Shown here one piece after another: positions 1-9,627 of a DNA stretch of 10,741 bases (its first letter is position 1; every line of letters starts with the position of its first letter). The stretch spans positions 1-10,741 of the forward strand of contig JAFGDC010000126.1 in assembly GCA_016932295.1 (NCBI GenBank), written 5' to 3'. The notes beneath the pieces are model-generated. The model searched no databases and was not told the DNA's origin. It was given only the letters and a program-made list of their open reading frames with translations. The stretch comes from a candidate division CSSED10-310 bacterium (lineage in GTDB: Bacteria; CSSED10-310; JAFGDC01). A program made the position numbers and the translations under genes.

Positions 1-54
1 CTGGACGGCCGGTTGGATGAATTCATCCAGGCATACCTTCGGCTTCAGGACTGA
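1..54 (+). CDS. prfB: Peptide chain release factor 2, C-terminal end (partial)
   Basis: Reading from base 1 in frame 1 gives 17 residues, LDGRLDEFIQAYLRLQD, then TGA at 52-54. The pattern L-D-G-x-L-D-x-F-I-x-A-x-L matches the extreme C-terminus of bacterial release factor 2 (E. coli RF2 ends with a very similar LDGSLDQFIEASL segment). RF2 is a cytosolic protein that recognises UGA and UAA stop codons and triggers peptide release. Only the tail is visible, so neither the GGQ motif nor the programmed frameshift site common in prfB can be examined. An 80-bp gap separates it from lolC. The identification rests on a short segment and on gene order, since prfB lies near lolCD in several Deltaproteobacteria. 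Confidence 0.65.
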   Translation: MDGRLDEFIQAYLRLQD

Positions 55-134
55 GAACGTGACACCCGGTGCATGTCGACCAGAGCCTTCCGACCTGAGC
101 GACCGCGGATCGGCCGGCGGGGATTTCTGAGAGC

Positions 135-1367
135 ATGCGCTACGAGTGGTTCATAGGGCTTCGGTACTTACGGGCCAAACGCAAGCAGACCATCATTTCA
201 GTCATCACTCTCATCTCCATTTTCGGCGTCATCCTGGGGGTGGCGGCGCTCATCATCGTCCTGGCGGTCATGACCGGGTTCGAGATCGAGCTGCGGGACA
301 AAATCCTTGGGACCAACGCCCATATCATGGTGTTGCAGTCCGATCCCGCCGCGGTCCTGGAAGACGAAGCAGGGGTGTTGGCGACCATCAAGTCCGTCGA
401 AGGGGTGACCGGCGCCGCGCCCTTTTTGTACAGCAAGATCCTGATCGGCCGGGGCAACCGCAATGACGGCATTTTGATCAAGGGTGTCGATCCCGGCACG
501 GTGACCGAGGTATCCGAACTGGCGGACTACATGACCGACGGCACCTTGGAGAGCCTGGCAACGGACGATCCCAGGGAGCCCGGTATCATCCTCGGTGAAG
601 AGGTCGCCAAGAGTCTCGGGGCGCGCCTGCATGACGTGGTGCGGGTGATGATCCCGGCCGGAACCCTGACGCCGGGCGGAATGATGCCCAGGCTGCGCTC
701 ATTCCGGGTCACGGGAATCTTCACCTCCGGCATGTACGAGTATGACTCCAGCCTCGCATACATCAACATCGAGACAGCCCGCGGCCTGTTCAGGATGGGT
801 GGCGCTACCAGCGGGATCGAGGTGCGGGTCGAAGATATCTTCAAGGTGCGGGCCGTTACCGACGCCATCCAGCATCGCATAGGTTTCAAATATTGGGTGC
901 GCGACTGGATCGAGATGAACCGCTCGTTTTTTTCAGCTCTGAAGCTGGAAAAAGTGGCCATGTTCGTCATTCTGGTGCTGATCGTGGTTGTGGCCGCTTT
1001 CAACATCATCGGCACACTCACCATGATGGTGATGGAAAAGAACAAAGACATAGGAATACTCAATGCCATGGGCGCCACGCCGCGAGGCATCATGTGGATA
1101 TTCATGGTCCAGGGCATGGTCATCGGAGTGGTCGGAACGGTCATCGGCAGCATCCTTGGCATCGTGGTCTGTTACGTGGCAGACACCTACAAGCTCATCA
1201 GGCTGCAGGGTGATGTCTATTATTTCTCCTATCTGCCGTTCGACGTACAGGTCTCCGACGTGCTCCTCATCTGCGCCGCCTCGCTGCTCATCAGCTTCGT
1301 GGCCACCCTGTTCCCTTCCAGCCAGGCGGCCAAGCTCGATCCAGTGGAGGCGATCCGATATGAGTGA
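135..1367 (+). CDS. lolC: Lipoprotein-releasing ABC transporter permease, LolC/LolE family
   Basis: This is the inner-membrane permease of the Lol system, which extracts outer-membrane lipoproteins and hands them to periplasmic LolA. The 410 residues fit the family length. The N-terminus [17 protein letters not shown] is the usual LolC/E start and fixes the ATG, although the Shine-Dalgarno is weak. Topology is that of a MacB/FtsX permease: one membrane segment at about 20-48, a periplasmic domain at about 50-270, then three segments at about 275-297, 318-345 and 375-395. The coupling region with [18 protein letters not shown] follows the second segment. A Pro-rich loop at residues 174-186 ([13 protein letters not shown]) lies where E. 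coli LolC has its LolA-binding hook. Only one permease gene is present, so the complex may be a homodimer with two LolD (LolF-like); this is inference. The 3' end overlaps lolD by 8 bp. Confidence 0.93.
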   Translation: MRYEWFIGLRYLRAKRKQTIISVITLISIFGVILGVAALIIVLAVMTGFEIELRDKILGTNAHIMVLQSDPAAVLEDEAGVLATIKSVEGVTGAAPFLYSKILIGRGNRNDGILIKGVDPGTVTEVSELADYMTDGTLESLATDDPREPGIILGEEVAKSLGARLHDVVRVMIPAGTLTPGGMMPRLRSFRVTGIFTSGMYEYDSSLAYINIETARGLFRMGGATSGIEVRVEDIFKVRAVTDAIQHRIGFKYWVRDWIEMNRSFFSALKLEKVAMFVILVLIVVVAAFNIIGTLTMMVMEKNKDIGILNAMGATPRGIMWIFMVQGMVIGVVGTVIGSILGIVVCYVADTYKLIRLQGDVYYFSYLPFDVQVSDVLLICAASLLISFVATLFPSSQAAKLDPVEAIRYE

Positions 1368-2040
1368 CGGGCCGGCCATCCGCTGCGATCACCTGGAGCG
1401 ATCCTTCACCATCGATGGGTCGGTCATCGAGGTGTTGCGCGGAATCGACCTGGAAATCGCGGCGGGTGAGATACTCGCCGTCATAGGCGCATCCGGCGTG
1501 GGCAAGAGCACCCTGCTGCACATCATCGGGCTGTTGGATCAACCCACCGCCGGCGCTGTCTTCATCGGCGGCCGCGATGCCTGGCAATTGAATGTCAATG
1601 ACCGGGCGGCGTTGCGCAATCGTGAGATCGGATTCGTGTTCCAGTTTCACCACCTGTTGCCCGAATTCACCGCCCTGGAGAACACCATGATGCCGCAGCT
1701 CATCAACCGGGCGTCCAAGGCACAGGCCCGGGACCGCGCCACCGCCATCCTCACTGAAGTGGGACTGGCGCACCGTCTGGGTCACAAGCCGACCCAGCTC
1801 TCCGGCGGGGAGCAGCAGCGGGTGGCGCTGGCACGGGCGCTGGTCAATGAACCCCGAATCCTGCTGGCGGATGAACCGACGGGCAACCTGGACAACACCA
1901 CCAGCAAAGGCATTCATGAACTCCTGCTCACCATCAACCGAGAGCGCCGGCTCACCTGCATTCTGGTGACTCATAACCATGACCTGGCACAATTGAGTGA
2001 CAAAACTGTTAGAATGGTAGACGGCAGAATTTTCCTGTAG
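1360..2040 (+). CDS. lolD: Lipoprotein-releasing ABC transporter ATPase LolD
   Basis: Cytoplasmic ATPase that powers lipoprotein release by the LolC/E permease. The 226-residue protein has Walker [10 protein letters not shown] (43-51), a Q-loop at Q95, ABC signature LSGGEQQR (147-154), Walker B ending LLADEPT (168-174) and the switch histidine H205. The segment after the Q-loop, [14 protein letters not shown], is almost identical to the E. coli LolD segment and separates it from MacB or FtsE ATPases. The ATG at 1360 is chosen because GGAGG (1346-1350) lies 9 nt upstream and the protein then begins [16 protein letters not shown] as expected. The start lies inside the end of lolC, implying translational coupling. 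The frame stays open much further upstream, but that stretch is out-of-frame lolC sequence. A 29-bp gap separates it from the clpC-like gene. Confidence 0.96.
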   Translation: MSDGPAIRCDHLERSFTIDGSVIEVLRGIDLEIAAGEILAVIGASGVGKSTLLHIIGLLDQPTAGAVFIGGRDAWQLNVNDRAALRNREIGFVFQFHHLLPEFTALENTMMPQLINRASKAQARDRATAILTEVGLAHRLGHKPTQLSGGEQQRVALARALVNEPRILLADEPTGNLDNTTSKGIHELLLTINRERRLTCILVTHNHDLAQLSDKTVRMVDGRIFL

Positions 2041-2069
2041 GATAGCGGTGGGCAGAGAGGAGACACGTC

Positions 2070-4535
<2,466 letters not shown>

Positions 4536-4594
4536 CCGGTTCGCGTGGTCGTCTCCGCGTTAATTGGATCCCGATTCCGCCATACATAATTCAG

Positions 4595-4623
4595 TGGAAC
4601 AATCATCTGTTCGCGTGTATAAG
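4595..4623 (+). promoter_or_regulatory. Candidate sigma-70-like promoter upstream of bamA
   Basis: The 135-bp gap after the clpC-like gene contains TATAAG (4618-4623, five of six matches to the -10 consensus) preceded by TGGAAC (4595-4600, three of six to TTGACA) with a 17-bp spacer. Transcription would start near 4630. The GGAAC core also resembles a sigma-E -35 box, but the expected sigma-E -10 is not visible. A second weaker pair is TTGGAT (4564-4569) and CATAAT (4585-4590) with a 15-bp spacer. No hairpin with a T-run was seen after clpC, so read-through from upstream is also likely. Judged by eye only. Confidence 0.35.
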
Positions 4624-4647
4624 AAGCAGACCATGTGTGCACCACAG

Positions 4648-4655
4648 GGAGGTGA
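4648..4655 (+). promoter_or_regulatory. Strong Shine-Dalgarno for bamA, mis-spaced for the TTG start
   Basis: GGAGGTGA is a near-perfect anti-16S match. Counting from the end of GGAGG (4652), the TTG at 4671 lies 18 nt away, too far for normal initiation, while an in-frame ATT at 4659 lies 6 nt away, which is ideal. The frame upstream of ATT closes at TGA 4653-4655, inside the Shine-Dalgarno itself, so no earlier in-frame start exists. The site therefore bears directly on where bamA begins. Confidence 0.6.
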
Positions 4656-4670
4656 GCGATTCACAGAGCA

Positions 4671-7106
4671 TTGATTGCGGTGATGCTGCTGAGTGCGGCG
4701 ACGGTTCTGGCCGATTCCGGGGAGTATGCGGGCCTGATCGTCAAGGACATCAGAATCGAAGGGAATACGGTGATCGAGTCCGAAACCATTGGATTCATGA
4801 TCACCAGTACGGTGGGAGACCCGCTTGACCTTGCCAAAATCAGGGAAGACACCCGCCGGATTTTTGCCTCTGGCTTTTTCAAGAATGTCTCCATCGACGC
4901 CGAATCCGCGGATCAAGGGGTGATCCTTACGTATTCCGTGGAGGAAAAACCCATCCTGAGCAGTTATACCATCACCGGTAACAAGAAGTTGAGTACTTCC
5001 ACCCTGAGTGATGCATTGAAGGAGGCGGTCGATTTCAAGCTGCCCTCGGTGTACAATCCGGTCAAGATCAACGATGCGGCGCAGGCACTGCGTGCCAAGT
5101 ACATTGAGGAAAGTTTCAGCTATGTCACGGTCACACCCCTGGTCACCAACACCGGGGAAAACGAGGTGAGTGTTACCTTTGCCGTGAACGAGGGCGAAAA
5201 GGTCCGAATCAGGTCCATCACCTTCAGGGGCAACAAGATCTTCGGTGCCGGCGGCCGTTTCAGGGGATTGAAGCACGCCCTCGAATCGACCCGCGAACGG
5301 TGGTGGTGGTCGTGGTTGACCGGCAGCGGGAAGTTTTCCCGCGAAACCATGGAGGAAGACCTGGACAAGGTCCTGGAATATTACCACAACCATGGGTATG
5401 CCGACGCTTCCATCGGTGAACCGGAAATCAAGGTGGAGGAAATCAGGTACGGCCGGAACGATAAAAAGGCTCGCAAGGTAGTGGATATCGTGATTCCGAT
5501 CATCGAGGGCGAGGTGTACCGGTTCGGGAACATCACCGTCGAGGGAAATGAGGTATTCGACACCCCGACGGTGGAGGGTATCATCAAGCGGACCAAGACC
5601 TCCAAAATGTTCGCTACCAGCGCACTGTACAAGGCGGAGAAGGAAATCCGCAGTGGTGAGATCTACAATGGCTCGCTGGTCAACCAGGTCAGGGAAACCC
5701 TCACTGAACTGTATGGTTCGCGTGGTCATATCTACGTGAATGTTTATCCGGATATCACCATCAACGAGGAGACACGTACCGCTGACATCAATTTCCTCAT
5801 CCGGGAAGGCGAGAAGACCTATCTCAGGCGGCTCGAGTTCAAGGGCAACAACCGCACGCGGGACATGGTGTTGCGCCGGCAAATGCCGCTTTACGAGGGC
5901 GATGTGTTCGATACCATCGCGTTCAAGCGGGGCCTGGCGAAACTGAATTACACCGGCTACATCAAGGACATCGAACCGGACATCAAGCCGTCGACCGATG
6001 ATCCAACCCAGTTGGATGTCACCGTCAGCGTCAACGATGACCACCAGACGGAAATTCAACTGTCCGGCGGATACAGCAGCGCCGACAAGCTGTTCGGCAT
6101 GTTCAGCGTGTCCGAGCACAACCTGTTCGGCAAGGGACAGGAACTCAACTTCACAGTGAACACCAGCAAGATCCAGCGCACGTTCCAGTTTCGGTTTACC
6201 GATGAATATATGTTCGATACCACCAATTACGGTTCCTTCTCCATGTGGCAGACAAAGAAGACCTACCCCAGCGCCGACTACAAGACCATCGGCGGCAGCA
6301 TCTTCGGGGGACGGCCCGTGTATCATGACATCTACGCCCGGCTGGGGTACACCTACCAGATCGACGATATCTTCGACATAGACACCGGCGATGACGATGA
6401 CGAGGACGAAGACGAGGACGAAGACGAGGACGAGGATAATTTCGACTGGGGCAGTTGGGAGGACGAGGAGAACGATTATCTCACCAGCCAGGAGGGCCGC
6501 AGCCGGACCAGCAGCATCACCTTATACCTGGGGCGGGACCGCCGGGACAATCGGCGCGAACCCAGCCGCGGCAACCAGGTTTCCCTTCTCACCGAGATCG
6601 CCGGCGGCATGCTGCAGGGCGACAACAGCTTCTACCGGGTAGAGTTGACCACGGCATTTTACAAGACTCTTGGGAGAAAGATCGTGTGGGCGTCGCGATT
6701 CGAGGTCAATTACGCCGACGGGTACGGCGGCCACGACCTCCCTTACTTTAAGCGATATTTTCTGGGCGGCGCGCAGACGGTGAGAGGCTACGGACAGAAT
6801 ACCATCGGTCCGAAGAACACCAGTGGAACGAACATCGGCGGCAACAAGGCGTTGTTGTTCAACACCGAATTGGTCATCCCCCTGGCCGGTCCCCTGAAGG
6901 CGGTGGTATTTTTCGATGCGGGTGATGCCTATCGCAACCGCGCGCCCTTCGATCTGCGCACCATGCGGCCCAGCACCGGCTTCGAACTTCGTTTCTATGT
7001 GCCCGCATTTTGGGTTCCAATCCGCTTTATCTGGGGCTACAAACTTGATAGATATAAAGATGAATCCCTGACTGATTTCCAGTTCACACTGGGAACGTTG
7101 TTCTGA
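4671..7106 (+). CDS. bamA: Outer-membrane protein assembly factor BamA (Omp85)
   Basis: Central subunit of the Bam complex, which folds beta-barrel proteins into the outer membrane. After a signal peptide (hydrophobic run ending TVLA, likely cleaved before DS) come five POTRA domains at about 22-94, 95-177, 178-282, 283-383 and 384-456, each opening with a pattern like I-R-I-E-G-N or L-E-F-K-G-N. The C-terminal barrel (about 457-811) carries the loop-6 motif VRGY at 704-707 and ends in Phe, the usual Bam recognition residue. Length matches the family. Odd features: 16 consecutive acidic residues (574-589) followed by a further acidic-aromatic stretch to about 605, in a predicted surface loop. 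TTG at 4671 is the first standard start, but ATT at 4659 fits the Shine-Dalgarno better and adds MHRA, supplying the positive n-region the signal peptide otherwise lacks. Skp follows after 35 bp. Confidence 0.95.
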   Translation: MIAVMLLSAATVLADSGEYAGLIVKDIRIEGNTVIESETIGFMITSTVGDPLDLAKIREDTRRIFASGFFKNVSIDAESADQGVILTYSVEEKPILSSYTITGNKKLSTSTLSDALKEAVDFKLPSVYNPVKINDAAQALRAKYIEESFSYVTVTPLVTNTGENEVSVTFAVNEGEKVRIRSITFRGNKIFGAGGRFRGLKHALESTRERWWWSWLTGSGKFSRETMEEDLDKVLEYYHNHGYADASIGEPEIKVEEIRYGRNDKKARKVVDIVIPIIEGEVYRFGNITVEGNEVFDTPTVEGIIKRTKTSKMFATSALYKAEKEIRSGEIYNGSLVNQVRETLTELYGSRGHIYVNVYPDITINEETRTADINFLIREGEKTYLRRLEFKGNNRTRDMVLRRQMPLYEGDVFDTIAFKRGLAKLNYTGYIKDIEPDIKPSTDDPTQLDVTVSVNDDHQTEIQLSGGYSSADKLFGMFSVSEHNLFGKGQELNFTVNTSKIQRTFQFRFTDEYMFDTTNYGSFSMWQTKKTYPSADYKTIGGSIFGGRPVYHDIYARLGYTYQIDDIFDIDTGDDDDEDEDEDEDEDEDNFDWGSWEDEENDYLTSQEGRSRTSSITLYLGRDRRDNRREPSRGNQVSLLTEIAGGMLQGDNSFYRVELTTAFYKTLGRKIVWASRFEVNYADGYGGHDLPYFKRYFLGGAQTVRGYGQNTIGPKNTSGTNIGGNKALLFNTELVIPLAGPLKAVVFFDAGDAYRNRAPFDLRTMRPSTGFELRFYVPAFWVPIRFIWGYKLDRYKDESLTDFQFTLGTLF
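6399..6434 (+). repeat. 12-bp in-frame tandem repeat inside bamA
   Basis: Three tandem copies of GACGAGGACGAA, the last ending in G, encode alternating Asp-Glu. The flanks, GATGACGATGAC before and GAT after, extend the acidic run to 48 bp (6390-6437). Since the unit is four codons, gain or loss of a copy would keep the reading frame. Confidence 0.9.
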
Positions 7107-7141
7107 TTGACTATGAAACCATCGAGAGAGGTGAGACGGTT

Positions 7142-7681
7142 ATGAATCAATACAGGAATCGTCGGACGGCCGGGATCGCCCTCGGCGTCTTGTTGCTGCT
7201 GGCCGGCGCCGCCGCCGCGGCTGACATGAAAATCGCCTATGTTGACGCGGAGCGGATCTTCGCTGAATCGGAACCGGGCAAGGCTGGCATGAAGACATTG
7301 AACGGTTACGAGGCGGAACTGACCAAGGCGCTGGATGCCAAGAATCAGGAAATCAAGGATCTCGAAAAGACGCTCCAGCAACAGGCCTTCACCTTGTCAC
7401 CGTCGGCGCGCAGCGATCGCGAGGAAGAACTCCGCAGAGCCAAGATCGACCTCAAGCGCATGGCGGAGGATGCCGATCGCGATTTGAATGGGAAGCAGAA
7501 AGAATTTCTGGAGAAAATCGATCGCGAGGTCATGGTCATTATCCAGCAGATGGGCAAGGAACTGGGATACTCGATGATCTTCAGCAAGCTCGGTGCAGCG
7601 CTCCTATATGCGGATCCAACCAGCGATATCACGGACGAAGTGATCCGCCGCTACAACGAATCGAAGTCAAGCGCCGACTGA
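7142..7681 (+). CDS. skp: Periplasmic OMP chaperone, Skp/OmpH family
   Basis: A holdase that keeps unfolded outer-membrane proteins soluble in the periplasm on their way to BamA. The 179-residue protein starts with a clear signal peptide: basic n-region MNQYRNRR, hydrophobic core GIALGVLLLLAG, and a likely AAA cleavage site near 24-27. The mature start M-K-I-A-Y-V-D is the family hallmark strand. Residues about 45-130 are charged and helical, forming the coiled-coil tentacles, and the C-terminal G-Y-S-M-I-F-S returns to the trimerisation body. The ATG is supported by AGAGGTGAG (7127-7135) with a 6-nt spacer. It lies 35 bp after bamA and 61 bp before lpxD, the classic bamA-skp-lpxD order shared with E. 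coli, so it is very probably cotranscribed. Confidence 0.93.
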   Translation: MNQYRNRRTAGIALGVLLLLAGAAAAADMKIAYVDAERIFAESEPGKAGMKTLNGYEAELTKALDAKNQEIKDLEKTLQQQAFTLSPSARSDREEELRRAKIDLKRMAEDADRDLNGKQKEFLEKIDREVMVIIQQMGKELGYSMIFSKLGAALLYADPTSDITDEVIRRYNESKSSAD

Positions 7682-7742
7682 CAGAACCGCGGCGGATGCC
7701 GGCATCGGCGCCGCGCCGGGCAGTGTGCGTATGAGAGGACCG

Positions 7743-8777
7743 ATGGCGGAACGATCCCTGGGAAGCATGGCCACCCTCGTGGGCGGAATCGTCAAGGGCG
7801 ACGCGGCGTTCCAGGTGGCAAACCTGGCGCCGGTCGACCAGGCTGGTCCCCATGATCTGACCTTCCTGACCAATCCAAAGTATGAAGCTGCCCTGCGGGA
7901 ATCCGGCGCAGGCGCCGTCATCACCGCGGTGGAACTGCCATGGTTTCCCGGTCATCAATTGCTTGTCGCGGAACCTTATTTGGCTTTCGCGAAGTTACTG
8001 GTCGCATTACACCCGCCGTATCGACCGGCGCCGGGAATTCATCCCAGCGCGGTGCTGGGTGAGGATGTGCTGCTGGGAGCCGACTGCGCGGTGGGTCCGC
8101 ATGTATCCATCGGCGCCGGCTGCCGGATCGGCGATCGGGTCGCGCTATTCCCTGGTGTGGTCATCGGACCGGGCTGCCGGATCGGTGACGACTGCCTGCT
8201 GCATCCCAACGTCGTCCTCATGGACGGAGTGCGTCTTGGCAATCGGGTCACTATCAACGCAGGCAGCGTGATCGGCGCTGAAGGATACGGTTTCGTCTGG
8301 GATGGAAGCAGGCATTTCAAGATTCCGCAGGTTGGCGTGGTGGTTATCGAAGATGATGTCGAGCTTGGCGCCAACAACACCATAGACCGCGCCACGCTGG
8401 GTGAAACCCGTATCGGTACGGGTGTCAAAACCGACGACCAGGTGCATCTCGCGCACAATGTCCGGGTCGGAGATCACTCCCTGATCGTCGCGCAGACCGG
8501 GGTATCCGGCAGCACCCGCATCGGGACCAGGGCCACCATTGCAGGACAGGTCGGAATCGCCGGACACATCACCATAGGTGACAATGTGACCATCGCCGCC
8601 CGGACCGGCGTCACGCGCTCCATCGGTGACAATCGCGTGGTGGCCGGCCTGCCGGCCATGGACATCCGTGCGTGGCGGCGGGTTATCGCCGTGTATCAGC
8701 AGCTTCCTGCACTCCTCGAACGTATCAGAAAGCTGGAGCATACCCTGTTGGAAATGAAGGAGAAAAACGAGGCATGA
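7743..8777 (+). CDS. lpxD: UDP-3-O-acylglucosamine N-acyltransferase LpxD
   Basis: Third acylation-pathway enzyme of lipid A synthesis: transfers a 3-hydroxyacyl chain from acyl-ACP to the 2-amine of UDP-3-O-acyl-glucosamine, in the cytoplasm. From the chosen start it has 344 residues. An N-terminal uridine-binding domain (to about 98, with D-L-T-F-L-T-N-P-K-Y) is followed by many hexapeptide repeats of a left-handed beta-helix and a C-terminal helix. H238 in the L-A-H-N motif aligns with the catalytic His of E. coli LpxD (H239). GTG at 7725 and ATG at 7731 are also in frame; ATG 7743 is preferred because AGAGGA (7734-7739) lies just upstream, though closely spaced, and the protein then aligns with known N-termini. 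The stop overlaps the lpxA start as ATGA. No fabZ gene intervenes. Confidence 0.94.
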   Translation: MAERSLGSMATLVGGIVKGDAAFQVANLAPVDQAGPHDLTFLTNPKYEAALRESGAGAVITAVELPWFPGHQLLVAEPYLAFAKLLVALHPPYRPAPGIHPSAVLGEDVLLGADCAVGPHVSIGAGCRIGDRVALFPGVVIGPGCRIGDDCLLHPNVVLMDGVRLGNRVTINAGSVIGAEGYGFVWDGSRHFKIPQVGVVVIEDDVELGANNTIDRATLGETRIGTGVKTDDQVHLAHNVRVGDHSLIVAQTGVSGSTRIGTRATIAGQVGIAGHITIGDNVTIAARTGVTRSIGDNRVVAGLPAMDIRAWRRVIAVYQQLPALLERIRKLEHTLLEMKEKNEA

Positions 8778-9550
8778 CTATCCATCCCACGGCCATCATC
8801 AGCGAGGGCGCACAACTGGGCGCGAAGGTGCGGATCGGCCCGTTCACCGTGATAGGACCACACGTCATCATCGGGTCGGGCACCACCATAGGCGGCCACG
8901 CGGTCATCGAGGGCCATACCACGATCGGCGCGGATTGCCGCATCTCTCACCATGTCGTCATCGGGACCGCACCCCAGGATCTCAAGTACAAAGGGGAACC
9001 CACACGCCTGGAGATCGGCGATCGCAATGACATCCGCGAATTCGCCACCATCAACATCGGCACGGCCACCGGTACCGGATTGACCAGAGTCGGCTCGGAC
9101 AACCTCCTCATGGCGTACACGCACATCGCACACGACTGTCGCGTCGGCGATCACGTGATCCTGTCCAACGCCGTGACGCTGGCCGGACACGTCGCCATCC
9201 AGGATCATGCCACAGTGGGCGGACTGTCCGCCTTCCATCAGTTCAGCCGCATGGGCGCCTTCGCCTTTGTCGGGGGCTGCTCCGCAGTCTCGCAGGATGT
9301 CCCGCCCTTCAGCCTGGTGGCCGGCAACCACGCGGTGCTACGGGGCATCAACGTCGTTGGATTACGCCGCAACGGCTTCGACGAAGAAACCATCACCGCG
9401 GTGAAAAAAGCCATCCACTTGCTGAGAAGCCGTGAATTCGATCATGCCCAGGTGCTTGCGCAATTGGAGGATCAACTCGGCCGGTTCGATGCGGTGCAAC
9501 GGCTCATCACCTTCGTGAAAGAGACCAGACGCGGCATTTGCAAGGGTTGA
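8774..9550 (+). CDS. lpxA: UDP-N-acetylglucosamine O-acyltransferase LpxA
   Basis: First enzyme of lipid A synthesis: acylates the 3-position of UDP-GlcNAc (or its 3-amino analogue) from 3-hydroxyacyl-ACP. The 258-residue protein starts M-T-I-H-P-T-A-I-I and has a left-handed beta-helix of hexapeptide repeats and a helical C-terminal domain. Catalytic H120 in T-H-I-A-H-D aligns with E. coli H125; H117, H139 and H155 match H122, H144 and H160. G168 occupies the acyl-chain ruler position (E. coli G173), suggesting a long chain. Positions matching E. coli E200 and R205 are V195 and N200. AAGGAG (8757-8762) lies 11 nt before ATG 8774, which overlaps the lpxD stop. The frame is open upstream, but that extension lies within lpxD. 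The stop codon is embedded in a promoter-like extended -10 box. Confidence 0.95.
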   Translation: MTIHPTAIISEGAQLGAKVRIGPFTVIGPHVIIGSGTTIGGHAVIEGHTTIGADCRISHHVVIGTAPQDLKYKGEPTRLEIGDRNDIREFATINIGTATGTGLTRVGSDNLLMAYTHIAHDCRVGDHVILSNAVTLAGHVAIQDHATVGGLSAFHQFSRMGAFAFVGGCSAVSQDVPPFSLVAGNHAVLRGINVVGLRRNGFDEETITAVKKAIHLLRSREFDHAQVLAQLEDQLGRFDAVQRLITFVKETRRGICKG

Positions 9551-9556
9551 TATAAT
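9548..9556 (+). promoter_or_regulatory. Perfect extended -10 promoter element at the end of lpxA
   Basis: TGATATAAT is an exact TGn-TATAAT extended -10, with the TGA doubling as the lpxA stop codon. No good -35 lies at standard spacing (bases 9527-9534 read AGACGCGG), which is acceptable for extended -10 promoters. Transcription would start near 9563 and give a leader of about 70 nt before the Gfo/Idh gene. Confidence 0.55.
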
Positions 9557-9590
9557 CCCGGGCCGATAGTATTTAGAAGCATAAAAGGAT

Positions 9591-9610
9591 GTGCGCCGCC
9601 GGAGGCGCGT
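9591..9610 (+). other. GC-rich hairpin in the leader of the Gfo/Idh gene
   Basis: GCGCC (9593-9597) pairs with GGCGC (9604-9608) around a 6-nt loop, GCCGGA, and two G-U pairs extend the stem outward. There is no T-run after it, so it does not look like an intrinsic terminator. It ends 10 nt before the Shine-Dalgarno of the next gene and could influence transcript stability or translation; this role is inference. Confidence 0.5.
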
Positions 9611-9620
9611 GACACTCGAC

Positions 9621-9627
9621 AAAGGAG
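9621..9627 (+). promoter_or_regulatory. Shine-Dalgarno fixing the GTG start of the Gfo/Idh gene
   Basis: AAAGGAG lies 6 nt before GTG at 9634. The protein read from there begins M-I-K-A-G-V-V-G-V-G, placing the Rossmann glycine motif at its usual distance from the N-terminus, so the GTG start is well supported. Confidence 0.8.

Noticed and set aside
55..134. Search for a promoter or RNA element between prfB and lolC
   Set aside because: The 80-bp gap holds only short GC palindromes such as CGGCCG; no -10/-35 pair or structured element was convincing.
1063..1359. Upstream extension of the lolD frame
   Set aside because: The extension is out-of-frame lolC sequence with no homology-like pattern. 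ATG 1360 has a good Shine-Dalgarno and gives a normal LolD N-terminus.
4536..4565. Possible terminator after the clpC-like gene
   Set aside because: Only a 4-bp CGCG pair with a 10-nt loop can form and no T-run follows.
4560..6326. Long minus-strand open frame (588 codons) opposite bamA
   Set aside because: Its translation is low-complexity and unfamiliar, and it lies opposite a clearly recognisable BamA. It is an artefact of high-GC codon use on the real strand.
8672..8773. Upstream extension of the lpxA frame
   Set aside because: These codons lie within lpxD. ATG 8774 gives the canonical LpxA start M-T-I-H-P-T-A and a 4-bp overlap.
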